Numbered from the stretch's first letter, positions 43,929 to 53,889 are shown. The stretch: 64,000 nucleotides of DNA from Flavobacteriales bacterium (GCA_016777325.1 JADHRQ010000002.1:22215-86214); one strand, 5' to 3'. Numbers and translations are program-made. Notes: generated from the letters alone by a model not told the origin.

Positions 43929-45437
43929 ATGAAAAATATTTTATACTTAATTTTATTATTCAGCGTCTTTAATTTGTATTCACAAAATAATTTGTCTAAC
44001 AGAAAAATTCCATCAGACACAAAAGTTATTACAAATCATTCAACTACAATTTTAGGAAACAAAGTAAATTATTCAGCCCAGATTGGAACGCAACCTATTT
44101 GGGATTCAAGTGGAGAAGTAATGGCAACACTTCATTATACTTATTATAAAAGAACAGATATTGATGATAACACTAACAGACCATTAGTTTTTTCTTTTAA
44201 TGGTGGTCCAGGTTCAGCGTCAATTTGGATGCATATGGGCTATACAGGTCCTTATAATTTAGTAATAGATGATGAAGGTTATCCAGTCCAGCCTTATGGA
44301 TATAAATCTAATCCATATTCAATATTAGATGTAGCTGATATAGTTTTTGTAAATCCAATTAATATTGGTTATTCAAGAATTTTAAAGTCTATGACAAAGA
44401 AAGAAGCAGCGGATAAATTTTTTGGTGTTAATCAAGATATTGAATATTTAGCTGAATGGATAAGTACTTTTGTTACACGATCTTCAAGATGGAAATCACC
44501 TAAATATCTTGTAGGTGAGAGTTATGGTGGTTTAAGGGTAATGGGACTAGCACATGAATTACAACAAAATCAATGGTTATACTTAAATGGAGTTGTTTTA
44601 GTTTCTCCAGCAGATTATGAATTGAGGTATGAATCAGGAGGTATTATTCTTCCTACTGTTGATTTTCCATACTTTACTGCAACTGCATGGTATCACAATA
44701 AACTTAATGATAATCTTCAAAAAATGAGCTTAGATGAAGTTATTAAAATCTCAAGTGATTTTGCTTTTAATGAATTACTTCCATCACTCGCAAAAGGGGG
44801 TTCAATTGATAATGATAAGAAAAATAAAATTGCAAAAAAAATTGAAACTTTAACCAGTATAAAGTATAATGAAGTAATAAAAAATAATTTAATTATTTCA
44901 ACTAGCTTTTTTTGGAAAGAACTTTTAAGAGATGAAGGTTTTACAATTGGTAGATTAGATTCAAGATATAAGGGTATTGACAGTAAAGATTCTGGAAATT
45001 ATCCAGAGTATTCTCCCGAAATTAGTGCTTGGGATCATGCATTTACTCCAGCTATAAACTCCTATATTAAGGAAGTATTAAATTTTGAAACAGATGTTAA
45101 ATATAATACCTGGGCTAGAGGAGACTTGTCAGTTCGTCCATGGAATTCTGATGATATTAGAATTAGAAGAAATTTTAGAGAAGCAATTGCTGAAAACCCA
45201 TTTTTAAATGTATTAACACAGTCAGGCTACTATGATGGTGCGACTACTTTCTCTGCTGCACAATACACAATTCAACAGGTTGATCCATCAGGTAAACTAA
45301 AAGATAGATTTACATTTAAAGGATATGAAAGTGGTCATATGATGTATCTTAGAAGAGAAGATTTAAAAAAATCAAATCAAGATTTGAGAGAATTTATATT
45401 AAAGACAATAACAACAAATAAATCTGCAAAATATTAA
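43929..45437 (+). CDS. Peptidase S10 family serine carboxypeptidase, inserted between sdhA and sdhB
   Basis: 502 residues with a signal peptide ([19 protein letters not shown]), so secreted or periplasmic. It has the S10 alpha/beta-hydrolase motifs: [15 protein letters not shown] (oxyanion), the nucleophile Ser198 in [10 protein letters not shown], Asp in [10 protein letters not shown] and His in [15 protein letters not shown]10 enzymes remove C-terminal residues at acid pH, and many bacterial members are annotated as such without biochemical proof. The gene has 2-base and 1-base gaps to sdhA and sdhB, so it must be cotranscribed with them. It has no obvious functional link to succinate oxidation. 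Confidence 0.9.
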   Translation: MKNILYLILLFSVFNLYSQNNLSNRKIPSDTKVITNHSTTILGNKVNYSAQIGTQPIWDSSGEVMATLHYTYYKRTDIDDNTNRPLVFSFNGGPGSASIWMHMGYTGPYNLVIDDEGYPVQPYGYKSNPYSILDVADIVFVNPINIGYSRILKSMTKKEAADKFFGVNQDIEYLAEWISTFVTRSSRWKSPKYLVGESYGGLRVMGLAHELQQNQWLYLNGVVLVSPADYELRYESGGIILPTVDFPYFTATAWYHNKLNDNLQKMSLDEVIKISSDFAFNELLPSLAKGGSIDNDKKNKIAKKIETLTSIKYNEVIKNNLIISTSFFWKELLRDEGFTIGRLDSRYKGIDSKDSGNYPEYSPEISAWDHAFTPAINSYIKEVLNFETDVKYNTWARGDLSVRPWNSDDIRIRRNFREAIAENPFLNVLTQSGYYDGATTFSAAQYTIQQVDPSGKLKDRFTFKGYESGHMMYLRREDLKKSNQDLREFILKTITTNKSAKY

Positions 45438-45438
45438 C

Positions 45439-46179
45439 ATGAAACTTTTTCTTAAAATATGGAGACAGTCTAATGGAGACTCTCAAGGAAGTTTTCAAAA
45501 TTATGAAATTGAAGATATCACACCTGATATGTCTTTTCTTGAGATGATGGATGTTCTTAATGAAAAACTGATTATTGAAGAAATAGATCCAATAGCTTTT
45601 GATCATGATTGTAGAGAAGGTATCTGTGGTAGCTGTTCTATGTTTATTAATGGTAGAGCCCATGGTCCTGATACTGGAATCACAACATGTCAACTTCACA
45701 TGAGAAAATTTAAAGATGGAGACTCAATAGTTATTGAGCCATTTAGGGCAAATTCATTTCCAGTTATTAAAGACTTAGTTGTAGACAGAACTTCTTTTGA
45801 TAGAATTCAACATTCTGGAGGCTATATTAGTATTAATACATCAGGTAACACCCAAGATGCCAACACAATTCCTATAAGAAAAGAAGATGCAGATAATGCA
45901 TTTGACGCAGCAACCTGTATAGGGTGTGGTGCATGTGTTGCAACATGTAAAAATGCATCTGCAATGTTATTCGTATCTGCTAAGGTTTCTCAATTTTCAT
46001 ATTTACCTCAAGGACAGGTTGAAGCTAAAGAAAGAGTACTTAATATGGTTAAACAGATGGATGAAGAAGGCTTTGGTAATTGTACCAACACGGGTGCATG
46101 TGAGGTTGAATGTCCAAAAGGAATTTCAATTACAAATATTGCTAGAATGAATAATGAATACTTAAAAGCTAAGTTATAG
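45439..46179 (+). CDS. sdhB: Succinate dehydrogenase iron-sulfur subunit
   Basis: 246 residues. The [2Fe-2S] ligands are in [19 protein letters not shown] and the following TTC; the [4Fe-4S] motif is [14 protein letters not shown]; the [3Fe-4S] ligands are in [16 protein letters not shown]. It relays electrons from SdhA to SdhC. The stop (TAG) lies inside a palindrome with the stop of the convergent gene. Confidence 0.97.
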   Translation: MKLFLKIWRQSNGDSQGSFQNYEIEDITPDMSFLEMMDVLNEKLIIEEIDPIAFDHDCREGICGSCSMFINGRAHGPDTGITTCQLHMRKFKDGDSIVIEPFRANSFPVIKDLVVDRTSFDRIQHSGGYISINTSGNTQDANTIPIRKEDADNAFDAATCIGCGACVATCKNASAMLFVSAKVSQFSYLPQGQVEAKERVLNMVKQMDEEGFGNCTNTGACEVECPKGISITNIARMNNEYLKAKL

Positions 46180-46191
46180 TCTATTTAGACT
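46178..46191. terminator. Short palindrome spanning both convergent stop codons, possible terminator
   Basis: AGTCTATTTAGACT is a perfect inverted repeat (6+2+6) that covers the sdhB stop and the stop of the serine hydrolase gene on the other strand. It is short and lacks a T-run, so termination is only a possibility. Confidence 0.35.
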
Positions 46192-47338
46192 CTAGAATCA
46201 TCTGAATAAAGGTTCCAATAGTTCCTCTTCCTAACCATCTTCCCACTACAACCATATTTTCATCTGGAATTATTACGATATAGTTGCCACCAAATCCTGC
46301 ACCGTAGTAAACATTAGTTGGAACATTTTTCCAATCTGAAGTAGCATAATCTTCTCCTTTTTCAGAATTAATCCACCACATAAAACCATATTCAGGATTA
46401 GTCTCTGAAGGGGTGATTGATTTTTTTATCCAATCTTTAGAAATAATTCTTTTACCGTTCCAGATACCATTATTTAAATATAAGAGCCCAAATCTTGCAT
46501 GGTCTTCGGAATTAATAAAAACTCCACCACCATTATGCCCTCCTCCTGAAACTGATTGTACCATTAAACCATCAAGATTTACCCATGAATTTTCATAACC
46601 ATACCACCTCCAACTATCAGAAGCATCAATTGGATCCATTATATAGTTTTTAAGAACCTTCGGTAAAGATTTTCTGTAGACTTGAAGCATTGAATATGCC
46701 AACACATTAACTCTAACATCGTTATATTTATAATAAGTGCCTGGTTCCCTTTGTGTTTCTGTTCTCCAATCATCTAAATTTTTTCTTCGATCAGGCCTGT
46801 CTTCCCAGTGATTAATACCAAAAAGATTTCCATGCCAATCGGATGATTGATTTAGAAGGTGTTCCCATGAAATTTTACTATTCAAATTACCATCAAAAGT
46901 TTTATCCCATACATAATCAGAAACAATATCCTTTTCAGATTTTATTAAATTTTTATCAATTGCAACTCCAGTAATAGCAGAAAGATAGCTTTTTGTAACA
47001 CTAAAAGTCATATCAACCCTTTTGGTGTCGCCCCATGATGCTATAACATATCCATTTTTAATTATAAGTCCATTGGATTCGCCTCTTTTTTTAGTAGGGC
47101 CTTTAATGGTATGGTATGGTTCAGATGAAAACCCTTTTAATATTTCAACTCTTAGATCCTTATTTCCATTATTTTGATTTTTAATTACAAAATCAATTGC
47201 TTTATTAATTTTTCTTGAATCATAATTAAAAAACTCTGGAGATTTAGTTTCCCAATTTCCTTTTGCTGGAAAGTATGAGTTTTGTGCATTGACATTTAAA
47301 AAGAATAAAATAGATAAGATTGATAAAATATTTTTCAT
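46181..47338 (-). CDS. Serine hydrolase, class C beta-lactamase/penicillin-binding family, exported
   Basis: 385 residues with a signal peptide (MKNILSILSILFFLNVNAQ). The nucleophile motif SxxK is SVTK at residues 113-116 in DMTFSVTKSYL. Family landmarks such as WEHLLNQSSDWHGNLFG and HARFGLLYLNNGIWNGKRII are present. These proteins fold like class C beta-lactamases but are usually esterases, D-peptidases or amidases, and a true beta-lactamase is unlikely from context. It lies 4 bases downstream of the Ig-like lipoprotein gene. Confidence 0.88.
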   Translation of the reverse strand: MKNILSILSILFFLNVNAQNSYFPAKGNWETKSPEFFNYDSRKINKAIDFVIKNQNNGNKDLRVEILKGFSSEPYHTIKGPTKKRGESNGLIIKNGYVIASWGDTKRVDMTFSVTKSYLSAITGVAIDKNLIKSEKDIVSDYVWDKTFDGNLNSKISWEHLLNQSSDWHGNLFGINHWEDRPDRRKNLDDWRTETQREPGTYYKYNDVRVNVLAYSMLQVYRKSLPKVLKNYIMDPIDASDSWRWYGYENSWVNLDGLMVQSVSGGGHNGGGVFINSEDHARFGLLYLNNGIWNGKRIISKDWIKKSITPSETNPEYGFMWWINSEKGEDYATSDWKNVPTNVYYGAGFGGNYIVIIPDENMVVVGRWLGRGTIGTFIQMILESK

Positions 47339-47342
47339 TTTT

Positions 47343-48977
47343 TTAGTTTATAGAATCCTTAACAAAAAGAATTTGATTAAGATTGAAAGTTTCATTAAGA
47401 TCCCAGTTAGCCCTCACTTCGAGTTCTTTAGAAAAATAATAAACACTTTCAGGTTTGACTTTTTTAAGATAATTTCCAGTATCCCATTTATCATTATTAT
47501 TAACGTCTTCTATTAATCTAAATGTATATTTTCCAGGTCTAACATAGTCAAAGTTATATGTGGTATCTAGATTTACATTTTTAAACTCTCGAACTATATC
47601 TCCATTACTATCAATCATATGAAGAATAAACTTAAACTCACTGTTCCTAATGACATCGAGATAAACGTTTCCGTAATCTTCTAATGTTTGACTAACGACA
47701 TTATATTGTAATGTGTCATTAGATACACCTCTAATATCTTTAATTGCTTCAGGTAAAATAAATACTTTATAATTATCAGAAGGCGATACTTCAAATTCTA
47801 TTTCAATTTGATCTAGATTATCATTAATTGAAGTAGTAAAAGGAATAATTAAAGAATCAATATCTCTAATAGTGATAAGAGAATCTTCAATTTTTTTTAA
47901 AGGAATATTTGAAGAGAGTTTAAATGTTTCTTTAAGATGTATAACATTGGAAGTTTTAGGATTGATACTTAAAGAATCAATTAGTGTATCTTTTGCCCTA
48001 TCAAACTTAACTGTTACAAGCTTGGTAGTATCCTTCTCAATAAGATTAAAATTCAGAGAATCAAAGCTATTTTTAGACAACCAAAAAATAAGGGTGTCAC
48101 TCTCTCTTTCTTTAGTGTAAGTATACTGAACACTATCAGGTATTGAAGATTCAATTTTAATATTTTTTAAATCAAGTTTTCCGTAGTAACCAAACCCTAT
48201 TTTTTCACTGTTAATGAAATGAGGCTTATCCCATATTAAAGATGTTTCTTCTTTAAATAATTTAAAATTAATGATCGAATCTTGAGGAAGAGTAATTAGA
48301 GAATCAATGAATCCAATCTTGTCATAAAATGGATCAAAAAAGTAATTGTTGTCAATATCTTTAATTGCTACTATTAAGTATTTTCCTTCTTTAATATTTT
48401 TAAATTGATAAGAAGTAGAGTCTAATGAATTTGAAATATAAGTAGGACGATTATTAAAAATTATTGAATCATTAAAAACAGAATCAATTCTGTAAAGATG
48501 AATTGAAATATAATTATCAGTATCTATATCAAAAGCATCAGATATATTACCTCTAACATATAAAGAATCAATTGTTTCTCCGGTAGAAAAAGTATAACTA
48601 AAGAAAGTTAGGGGGTTACCTTCATTGTTGTCTTTAATGCTGTTTCCAAAATTAATTGAATAAGTAGTTTCAGTTTCTAAGCTATCTATAAATTCCAGAA
48701 AAACTTTTTTAGTCACACCACTTAGAGGTTTAACTTTATAGGAACTCTTATCAATAGGAGGGGAAATAATTAATTGCTCCTCTACTTTATCTAATTTAAC
48801 AAATTCATCAAATGTTAGTCTAATTTCTTTAGAGTCAAAGTTTGTTGAATTAATTTTTGGGCTTGCATTAATAAGAACTGGTGGAATACTATCAACTGGT
48901 CCTCCAGTTGGAGAACCACGCTTAGCACATCCACTAATTACTACTATTGATAAAACTGTGTAAATTAATTTTTTCAT
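47343..48977 (-). CDS. Ig-like domain lipoprotein (SbsA Ig-like, Bacteroidota type)
   Basis: 544 residues. The lipoprotein leader is MKKLIYTVLSIVVISGCAKRG (Cys17). The mature start GSPTGGPVDSIPPVLINASP then TNFDSKEIRLTFDEFVKL is the classic opening of the Bacteroidota family annotated as Ig-like domain protein, with an SbsA-like Ig domain in the first 110 residues. The rest is Asp/Ser-rich beta structure, with repeated motifs such as IKDIDNNYFFDPFYDKIGFI and IEDVNNNDKWDTGNYLKKVKP, which resemble calcium-binding loops. It is probably on the outer membrane. The function is not known. It diverges from glyS. Confidence 0.83.
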   Translation of the reverse strand: MKKLIYTVLSIVVISGCAKRGSPTGGPVDSIPPVLINASPKINSTNFDSKEIRLTFDEFVKLDKVEEQLIISPPIDKSSYKVKPLSGVTKKVFLEFIDSLETETTYSINFGNSIKDNNEGNPLTFFSYTFSTGETIDSLYVRGNISDAFDIDTDNYISIHLYRIDSVFNDSIIFNNRPTYISNSLDSTSYQFKNIKEGKYLIVAIKDIDNNYFFDPFYDKIGFIDSLITLPQDSIINFKLFKEETSLIWDKPHFINSEKIGFGYYGKLDLKNIKIESSIPDSVQYTYTKERESDTLIFWLSKNSFDSLNFNLIEKDTTKLVTVKFDRAKDTLIDSLSINPKTSNVIHLKETFKLSSNIPLKKIEDSLITIRDIDSLIIPFTTSINDNLDQIEIEFEVSPSDNYKVFILPEAIKDIRGVSNDTLQYNVVSQTLEDYGNVYLDVIRNSEFKFILHMIDSNGDIVREFKNVNLDTTYNFDYVRPGKYTFRLIEDVNNNDKWDTGNYLKKVKPESVYYFSKELEVRANWDLNETFNLNQILFVKDSIN

Positions 48978-49007
48978 TGTATCAATTCATTACAAATTAA
49001 CGTATTT

Positions 49008-49030
49008 AAAATAGTAAAAAGAACTATTTT
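49008..49030. repeat. Inverted repeat in the divergent gap before glyS
   Basis: AAAATAGT, a 7-base spacer, then ACTATTTT form a perfect 8-base inverted repeat 12 bases upstream of the glyS ATG and 30 bases from the divergent lipoprotein gene. It could be an operator or a leader hairpin; AT-rich sequence makes chance possible. Confidence 0.35.
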
Positions 49031-49042
49031 TACAATATACTA

Positions 49043-50584
49043 ATGGATAAAGACGCTCTAAAAAAAATAATATCACACTCAAAAGAATATGGCTTTGTAT
49101 TTCCGTCAAGTGAAATATATGAAGGTCTAAATGCCATTTATGACTATGCTCATAATGGAGCTTTGCTCAAAAATAATATCAGAGAGTATTGGTGGAAATC
49201 AATGGTTCAGCTAAATGAAAATATTGTTGGTATTGACTCTGCAATTTTTATGCACCCTAAAACTTGGATTGCATCAGGTCACGTTGATGCATTTAATGAT
49301 CCACTTATTGATAATAAAGATTCAAAAAAAAGGTATAGAGCAGATGTTTTAATTGAAGATCACATTGAAAAATTAAACTTAAAAATTTTAAAAGAAATAA
49401 CTAAAGCAGAAAAAAGATTTAAAGAAAAATTTGATAAAAAACAGTTTTTAGAAACCAATCCAAGAGTTTTAGAGATAAAAAAATCTGTTGAAGACATAAA
49501 GATTAGAATGATTTCTGCATTTGAGAATGATGATTTAGTAGCAGTAAAAAAAATTATTGACGATTTAGAAATAAAATGCCCAGTTAGTGGAACATGTAAT
49601 TGGACAGAGGTGAGACAATTTAACTTAATGTTTAATACAAAACTTGGAGCATCTGAAGACTCTAGTATGGATTTATATTTAAGACCTGAAACTGCCCAAG
49701 GAATTTTTATAAATTATTTAAATGTTCAAAAGACTTCTAGAATGAAAATACCATTTGGAATTGCACAAACTGGTAAAGCATTTAGAAACGAAATTGTAGC
49801 TCGCCAATTTATTTTTAGAATGAGGGAATTTGAGCAAATGGAAATGCAATATTTTATTAAACCTGGAACTCAAGAAGATTGGTTTAAAAAATGGAAGAAA
49901 AACAGACTTGATTGGCATCTTAATTTAGGAATAGATCCCAGCTCTTTTAGATATCACGACCATGACAAACTTGCTCATTATGCAGATGCTGCATGTGACA
50001 TAGAGTTTCTTTTCCCATTTGGATTTAAAGAACTAGAGGGTATTCATTCTAGGACAGACTTTGATCTTAAAAGTCATGAAGAACTATCTGGAAAAAAACT
50101 ACAATATTATGATCCTGAGCTAGAAAGTAACTATACACCATATGTTCTTGAAACTTCTATAGGTCTTGATAGAATGTTTTTAGCAATTATTTCTAATTCT
50201 TTTAAAACCGAATCTTTAGAAGATGGATCAACTAGAAACGTTATGAGTATTCCAAGATCACTAGCTCCAAATAAATTAGCTTTTTTACCATTACTTAAAA
50301 AAGACGGCTTACCAGAATATGCTAGAAATATTATGAAAGAGTTTGTTCATGAAATAAATATAGTTTATGATGAAAAAGACGCTATTGGGAGAAGATATAG
50401 AAGGCAAGATGCTATTGGAACACCATATTGTATTACGATTGATCATCAAACTCTAGAGGATGATAGTTTCACTTTACGAGATAGAGACTCTATGAAGCAA
50501 ACAAGAATTAATCTTTCACAATTATCAAATATTGTTGACTCTGAATTAACAATTAAAAGTTTATTAAAAAAGCTAGACAATTGA
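49043..50584 (+). CDS. glyS: Glycyl-tRNA synthetase (single-chain, alpha2 type)
   Basis: 513 residues of class II synthetase fold, the homodimeric form and not the alpha2-beta2 form of many bacteria. Motifs include SHSKEYGFVFPSSEIYEGLN at the start, YLRPETAQGIFINYLNV, IAQTGKAFRNEI (motif 2), ARQFIFRMREFEQMEMQYF, and ETSIGLDRMFLAI (motif 3). The C-terminal anticodon-binding domain is present (GLPEYARNIMKEF, YDEKDAIGRRYRRQDAIGTPYC). Its stop overlaps the TTG start of the next gene. Gene naming varies between glyS and glyQS. Confidence 0.95.
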   Translation: MDKDALKKIISHSKEYGFVFPSSEIYEGLNAIYDYAHNGALLKNNIREYWWKSMVQLNENIVGIDSAIFMHPKTWIASGHVDAFNDPLIDNKDSKKRYRADVLIEDHIEKLNLKILKEITKAEKRFKEKFDKKQFLETNPRVLEIKKSVEDIKIRMISAFENDDLVAVKKIIDDLEIKCPVSGTCNWTEVRQFNLMFNTKLGASEDSSMDLYLRPETAQGIFINYLNVQKTSRMKIPFGIAQTGKAFRNEIVARQFIFRMREFEQMEMQYFIKPGTQEDWFKKWKKNRLDWHLNLGIDPSSFRYHDHDKLAHYADAACDIEFLFPFGFKELEGIHSRTDFDLKSHEELSGKKLQYYDPELESNYTPYVLETSIGLDRMFLAIISNSFKTESLEDGSTRNVMSIPRSLAPNKLAFLPLLKKDGLPEYARNIMKEFVHEINIVYDEKDAIGRRYRRQDAIGTPYCITIDHQTLEDDSFTLRDRDSMKQTRINLSQLSNIVDSELTIKSLLKKLDN

Positions 50585-51342
50585 ACATTATAACATATAA
50601 TGTAAATGGAATTCGCGCAGCAATGAAAAAAGGTTTTGTTGATTGGCTCATTCAAGAATCTCCTGATGTAATATGTATTCAAGAAACTAAGGCAAATAAA
50701 GATCAAGTTGAATTTGATTTAATCGAAAACTTAGGCTATTACACATATTGGTTTTCTGCTCAAAAAAAAGGATATAGTGGAGTGGCTATTTTTTCAAAAA
50801 TAAAACCTAATCATATTGAATATGGTATAGGTATTGATTATATGGACTTTGAAGGAAGAGCACTAAGGATAGATTTTGATGAAGTTTCTATTATGAGCTT
50901 ATACCTTCCATCTGGAACTAATTTAGATAGACTTGAATTCAAATTTAGATTTATGGATGATTTCAAAGAATACATATACTCTTTGAATAATAAATTTCAA
51001 AATCTAGTTATATGTGGTGACTATAATATTTGTCATAATGCAATAGATATTCATGATCCAATAAGAAATAAAAAAGTATCAGGCTTTTTGCCTCAAGAAA
51101 GAGAATGGTTAGATTCATTTTTTGGAGATAGATTTGTTGACTCATTCAGATTTATTAATAAAAATCCACATCAATATAGTTGGTGGAGCTACAGAGCTAA
51201 TTCAAGAGCTAATAATAAAGGGTGGAGAATAGATTATAATATTGTTTCCAAATCTTTGGAGAATAAAATTCTAGATGCTAAAATTTTAAGTGATGTAGTT
51301 CATTCAGATCACTGTCCAGTAAAATTAAAACTCAAGATTTAA
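50581..51342 (+). CDS. xth: Exodeoxyribonuclease III (TTG start)
   Basis: 253 residues of the endonuclease/exonuclease/phosphatase fold. Motifs: ITYNVNGIRAAMKKGF at the start, VICIQETKA (Glu metal ligand), VICGDYNICHNAID (Asp and Asn), WRIDYNIVS (Asp) and VHSDHCPVKL (Asp and His). It repairs AP sites and removes 3'-blocking groups. The start is TTG at 50581, overlapping the glyS TGA (TTGA); no ATG precedes the conserved N-terminus. It is convergent with a serine hydrolase gene, sharing TTAA at the stops. Confidence 0.94.
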   Translation: MNIITYNVNGIRAAMKKGFVDWLIQESPDVICIQETKANKDQVEFDLIENLGYYTYWFSAQKKGYSGVAIFSKIKPNHIEYGIGIDYMDFEGRALRIDFDEVSIMSLYLPSGTNLDRLEFKFRFMDDFKEYIYSLNNKFQNLVICGDYNICHNAIDIHDPIRNKKVSGFLPQEREWLDSFFGDRFVDSFRFINKNPHQYSWWSYRANSRANNKGWRIDYNIVSKSLENKILDAKILSDVVHSDHCPVKLKLKI

Positions 51343-51346
51343 TCTT
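51334..51346. terminator. Short palindrome over the convergent stops of xth and the serine hydrolase gene
   Basis: AAGATTTAATCTT is a perfect 5+3+5 palindrome covering both stop codons. It is too short to be confident about termination, but it parallels the palindrome at 46178-46191. Confidence 0.3.
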
Positions 51347-52475
51347 CAATTAGTTTAAGTGCTTCGTCAATATATGTAAGAACATCTCCCGAAACACCAG
51401 GACCTCCAAGATCAATGTCTCTCAGTCCTAATCTTGTAATAATCAATTCTTTTTCAGGTATCATAATTACATATTGACCTTGATGTCCACTCATTAATGA
51501 AACATTTAAGCCTTTATGTTTTTTTAACCAAAGACCAATTCCATATGCATCAAAATCATCGAGAAAAGGTTTCATAGATGACTTTATAAAAGTAGAATCT
51601 ATAATCTGATTTCCATTCCAATTACCATAATTTAAATACAGCTTTCCTAGTCTTGAAAAATCACGCGCATTTGAATGAAAGCAGCAAAATGATTTTATAT
51701 TTCCTCTTTTTTTACTATCAACTTGCCAGTAAGCATCGTTATCTGGATTTATTTTAGACCAAATTTCATTTTCAAAAAATTTATCAGTTTTAATTCCAGA
51801 AGCTCTTTCAATTAAAATTGATAAAAGTTGAGTATTGCCACTTGAGTAATGATTTTTCTCACCAGGTTTTTCAATAATTGGCTGATTTAACATTAGTTCT
51901 TCAACATCTGAGACAAAATACTGTTTAGCAACAGGGCTAAATGGATCGGAAGTACCTTCATCCCAATCTAATCCAGAAGTCATAGTTGCTAGATCAATAA
52001 CTCGAACATCACTTGCAAATTCTCCTTTAAGTTCAGGGATATAGTCTATAACTTTATCATTAAGACTATTTATGTATCCTAGCTCTAGAGCTTTACCCAT
52101 CATCATTGAAACAAAAGTTTTTGCCATTGAAAAAGAATTTGAAGATGAATTAGACGAATATCCTTTATAATATTTTTCTGCAATAATTGTATCCTTGTGG
52201 ATTACAACATAAGCAACTGTTCCAAATTCCCTATTTATTTCCTCAAATTCATCTGAGAAAGTATCAATTATATTTTCTTTTTCATTCCAAGGAGATTTTT
52301 CATCATTAGCTTCGATAGTTTCATAATCAAAATATTTTAAATCATCAATAGATACTGTAGTTTGACCATTTAAATAAACTACCCGAATACCTTTAATAAA
52401 ATACTCTAGGTTTAAAACATAAACCATAGAGAAAATTATTGCAATAGCTATTGCTAAAATTTTAATTTTTTTCAT
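51339..52475 (-). CDS. Membrane-anchored serine hydrolase (class C beta-lactamase fold)
   Basis: 378 residues. An N-terminal hydrophobic segment (ILAIAIAIIFSMVYVLNLEYF, about 6-26) acts as anchor or signal. The nucleophile is Ser116 in NSFSMAKTF (SxxK), followed by a typical MTSGLDWDEGTSDPFSP and HYSSGNTQLLSILIERASG, containing the YxS/N-like element. The KARE-type C-terminal region ends with GGPGVSGDVLTYIDEAL. The family includes esterases and peptidoglycan or D-amino-acid peptidases. It lies 4 bases inside the end of the antiporter gene. Confidence 0.88.
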   Translation of the reverse strand: MKKIKILAIAIAIIFSMVYVLNLEYFIKGIRVVYLNGQTTVSIDDLKYFDYETIEANDEKSPWNEKENIIDTFSDEFEEINREFGTVAYVVIHKDTIIAEKYYKGYSSNSSSNSFSMAKTFVSMMMGKALELGYINSLNDKVIDYIPELKGEFASDVRVIDLATMTSGLDWDEGTSDPFSPVAKQYFVSDVEELMLNQPIIEKPGEKNHYSSGNTQLLSILIERASGIKTDKFFENEIWSKINPDNDAYWQVDSKKRGNIKSFCCFHSNARDFSRLGKLYLNYGNWNGNQIIDSTFIKSSMKPFLDDFDAYGIGLWLKKHKGLNVSLMSGHQGQYVIMIPEKELIITRLGLRDIDLGGPGVSGDVLTYIDEALKLIED

Positions 52476-53740
52476 TTTTTTTCAATTTGCGAATCAACTA
52501 TCTCAGTGAAAGTCTGTTGAGGCTCTAATTCTGGATCTTCTTTCTTTTTTTGAGTAATTGATCCTTGAATCATTATAAGCATTGAGGCAATAATAATTAC
52601 TAGGAGAACTTTTTCATCCACTATAGTGCTTTTTTGAATATCATAATCAGCTATACTCAAGAATAAAAGTATTGTAATTAAACCTCTTGGAGAAAAATAA
52701 AGAAGTGGTTGAGATTCTTCATCATTTATTACAATTGATAGATAAAAATATCTTACACCATACATAATAAGTAAAACTGTTGCTCCAATAATATATGGTT
52801 CAAATTCTATAAAGCTTTCTAATGGTATTGAGAAGCCAAAAAATAAAAAGAAAAAAGTTCTAACTAAAAAAGTTGACTCTGCTGTTAATAAATGAAATTC
52901 ATGAAGATCAGACTTTCCAACTTTATCAGTTTTAATATATCTCTTTAAACTTTTAGGTATAAGGTTTTTAAAGTTTGATAAAAATATTCCAAAAATAAAA
53001 ATTAACACTAATGAGGGAAGTTTTAAGAAATCTTTTCCTATTTCATATGCTAATATTAACAGAGCTAGAATAAGAAAGAACTTAACATGATGTTCAATTC
53101 TTTGAATAAGTTGAAAAAGAAGATATGTAATAGCGATTGAAATTATAATAATTAAAAAAATCTGACCAATTAGGGTAATTATGGGTTCAACTCCAATTAG
53201 AGGTTCACCCTTTTCTGCTTGTCTTATTGAGTAATAAAAAAACATAATTCCAAGTATATCAGAAAATGTTGATTCATAAACTATAAATTCTTTATTCTTT
53301 GTTATTAATCCTGTAGCTGAAGGAATTGCCACAGCACTACTTATTATTGATAAGGGTATTGCATATATAACTGATGTTGGATAAGATAGGCCTATTATTT
53401 CTCCAAAGAATAGACTAACTAAGGCTATGTTAATAACAAGTATTACTAGTGCAGCTAAAAAACCTTTAATTATTATGGCTGTTTTTTCTTTTCTAATCTC
53501 TAATTCAATTGCAGCTTCAAGTACAATAAGTATAAGACCTATAGTTCCAAGAACTGGAACTAGACTGTCTAAAAATTCAAAATTTGAATAACCATAATAA
53601 GATGAAATTGATCTTGCAATAATTCCTGTAAAAACTAGAAGAATTACTGATGGAAACTTTGTTCTTCTTGCAAAAATGTCAAACAAATAAGAGAAAATTA
53701 TCAGTAAAGGAAGAACAATTAAAATTGAGCTAACATCCAT
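52472..53740 (-). CDS. Cation:proton antiporter (CPA family)
   Basis: 422 residues with about twelve membrane segments and a short polar tail rich in Glu and Lys. Segments such as IIARSISSYYGY, IGLILIVLEAAIELEIRKEKTA (the E-rich helix typical of CPA1/2), SSAVAIPSATGLI and YESTFSDILGIMFFYY (Asp in a central membrane helix) are characteristic of Na+/H+ exchangers. It exchanges Na+ or K+ for H+ at the inner membrane. The serine hydrolase gene overlaps its end by 4 bases. Exact ion preference is not readable. Confidence 0.88.
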   Translation of the reverse strand: MDVSSILIVLPLLIIFSYLFDIFARRTKFPSVILLVFTGIIARSISSYYGYSNFEFLDSLVPVLGTIGLILIVLEAAIELEIRKEKTAIIIKGFLAALVILVINIALVSLFFGEIIGLSYPTSVIYAIPLSIISSAVAIPSATGLITKNKEFIVYESTFSDILGIMFFYYSIRQAEKGEPLIGVEPIITLIGQIFLIIIISIAITYLLFQLIQRIEHHVKFFLILALLILAYEIGKDFLKLPSLVLIFIFGIFLSNFKNLIPKSLKRYIKTDKVGKSDLHEFHLLTAESTFLVRTFFFLFFGFSIPLESFIEFEPYIIGATVLLIMYGVRYFYLSIVINDEESQPLLYFSPRGLITILLFLSIADYDIQKSTIVDEKVLLVIIIASMLIMIQGSITQKKKEDPELEPQQTFTEIVDSQIEKK

Positions 53741-53852
53741 CCTATTAAATTAATACTATTTAATCAATTTCAGCTATTCTACAATAATTTTTATTATCAA
53801 TATAATTATATAAAAAAAATGTTAATTAGTTTCAAATTATAACAATTGAGTA

Positions 53853-53860
53853 TATATTTG
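53853..53860 (+). promoter_or_regulatory. TAnnTTTG promoter of the heme receptor gene
   Basis: TATATTTG matches the Bacteroidota -7 element. It is directly followed by the Fur-like palindrome at 53865, so the operator would cover the transcription start. The same arrangement occurs at the porin promoter. Confidence 0.6.
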
Positions 53861-53864
53861 CAAT

Positions 53865-53879
53865 TTAGAATCATTTTAA
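53865..53879 (+). promoter_or_regulatory. Fur-box-like operator of the heme receptor gene
   Basis: TTAGAATCATTTTAA is an imperfect 7-1-7 palindrome. By hand it matches the Fur consensus TGATAATnATTATCA at 10 of 14 defined positions. It differs by one base from the two copies at the porin promoter. It lies 4 bases after the TATATTTG box. Confidence 0.55.
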
Positions 53880-53889
53880 ATAAGCAAAT

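Noticed and set aside
45394-45699. 101-residue minus-strand ORF over sdhB
   Set aside because: It overlaps the strong sdhB coding region, with a Cys/Arg/Thr-rich composition from antisense reading; no independent evidence.
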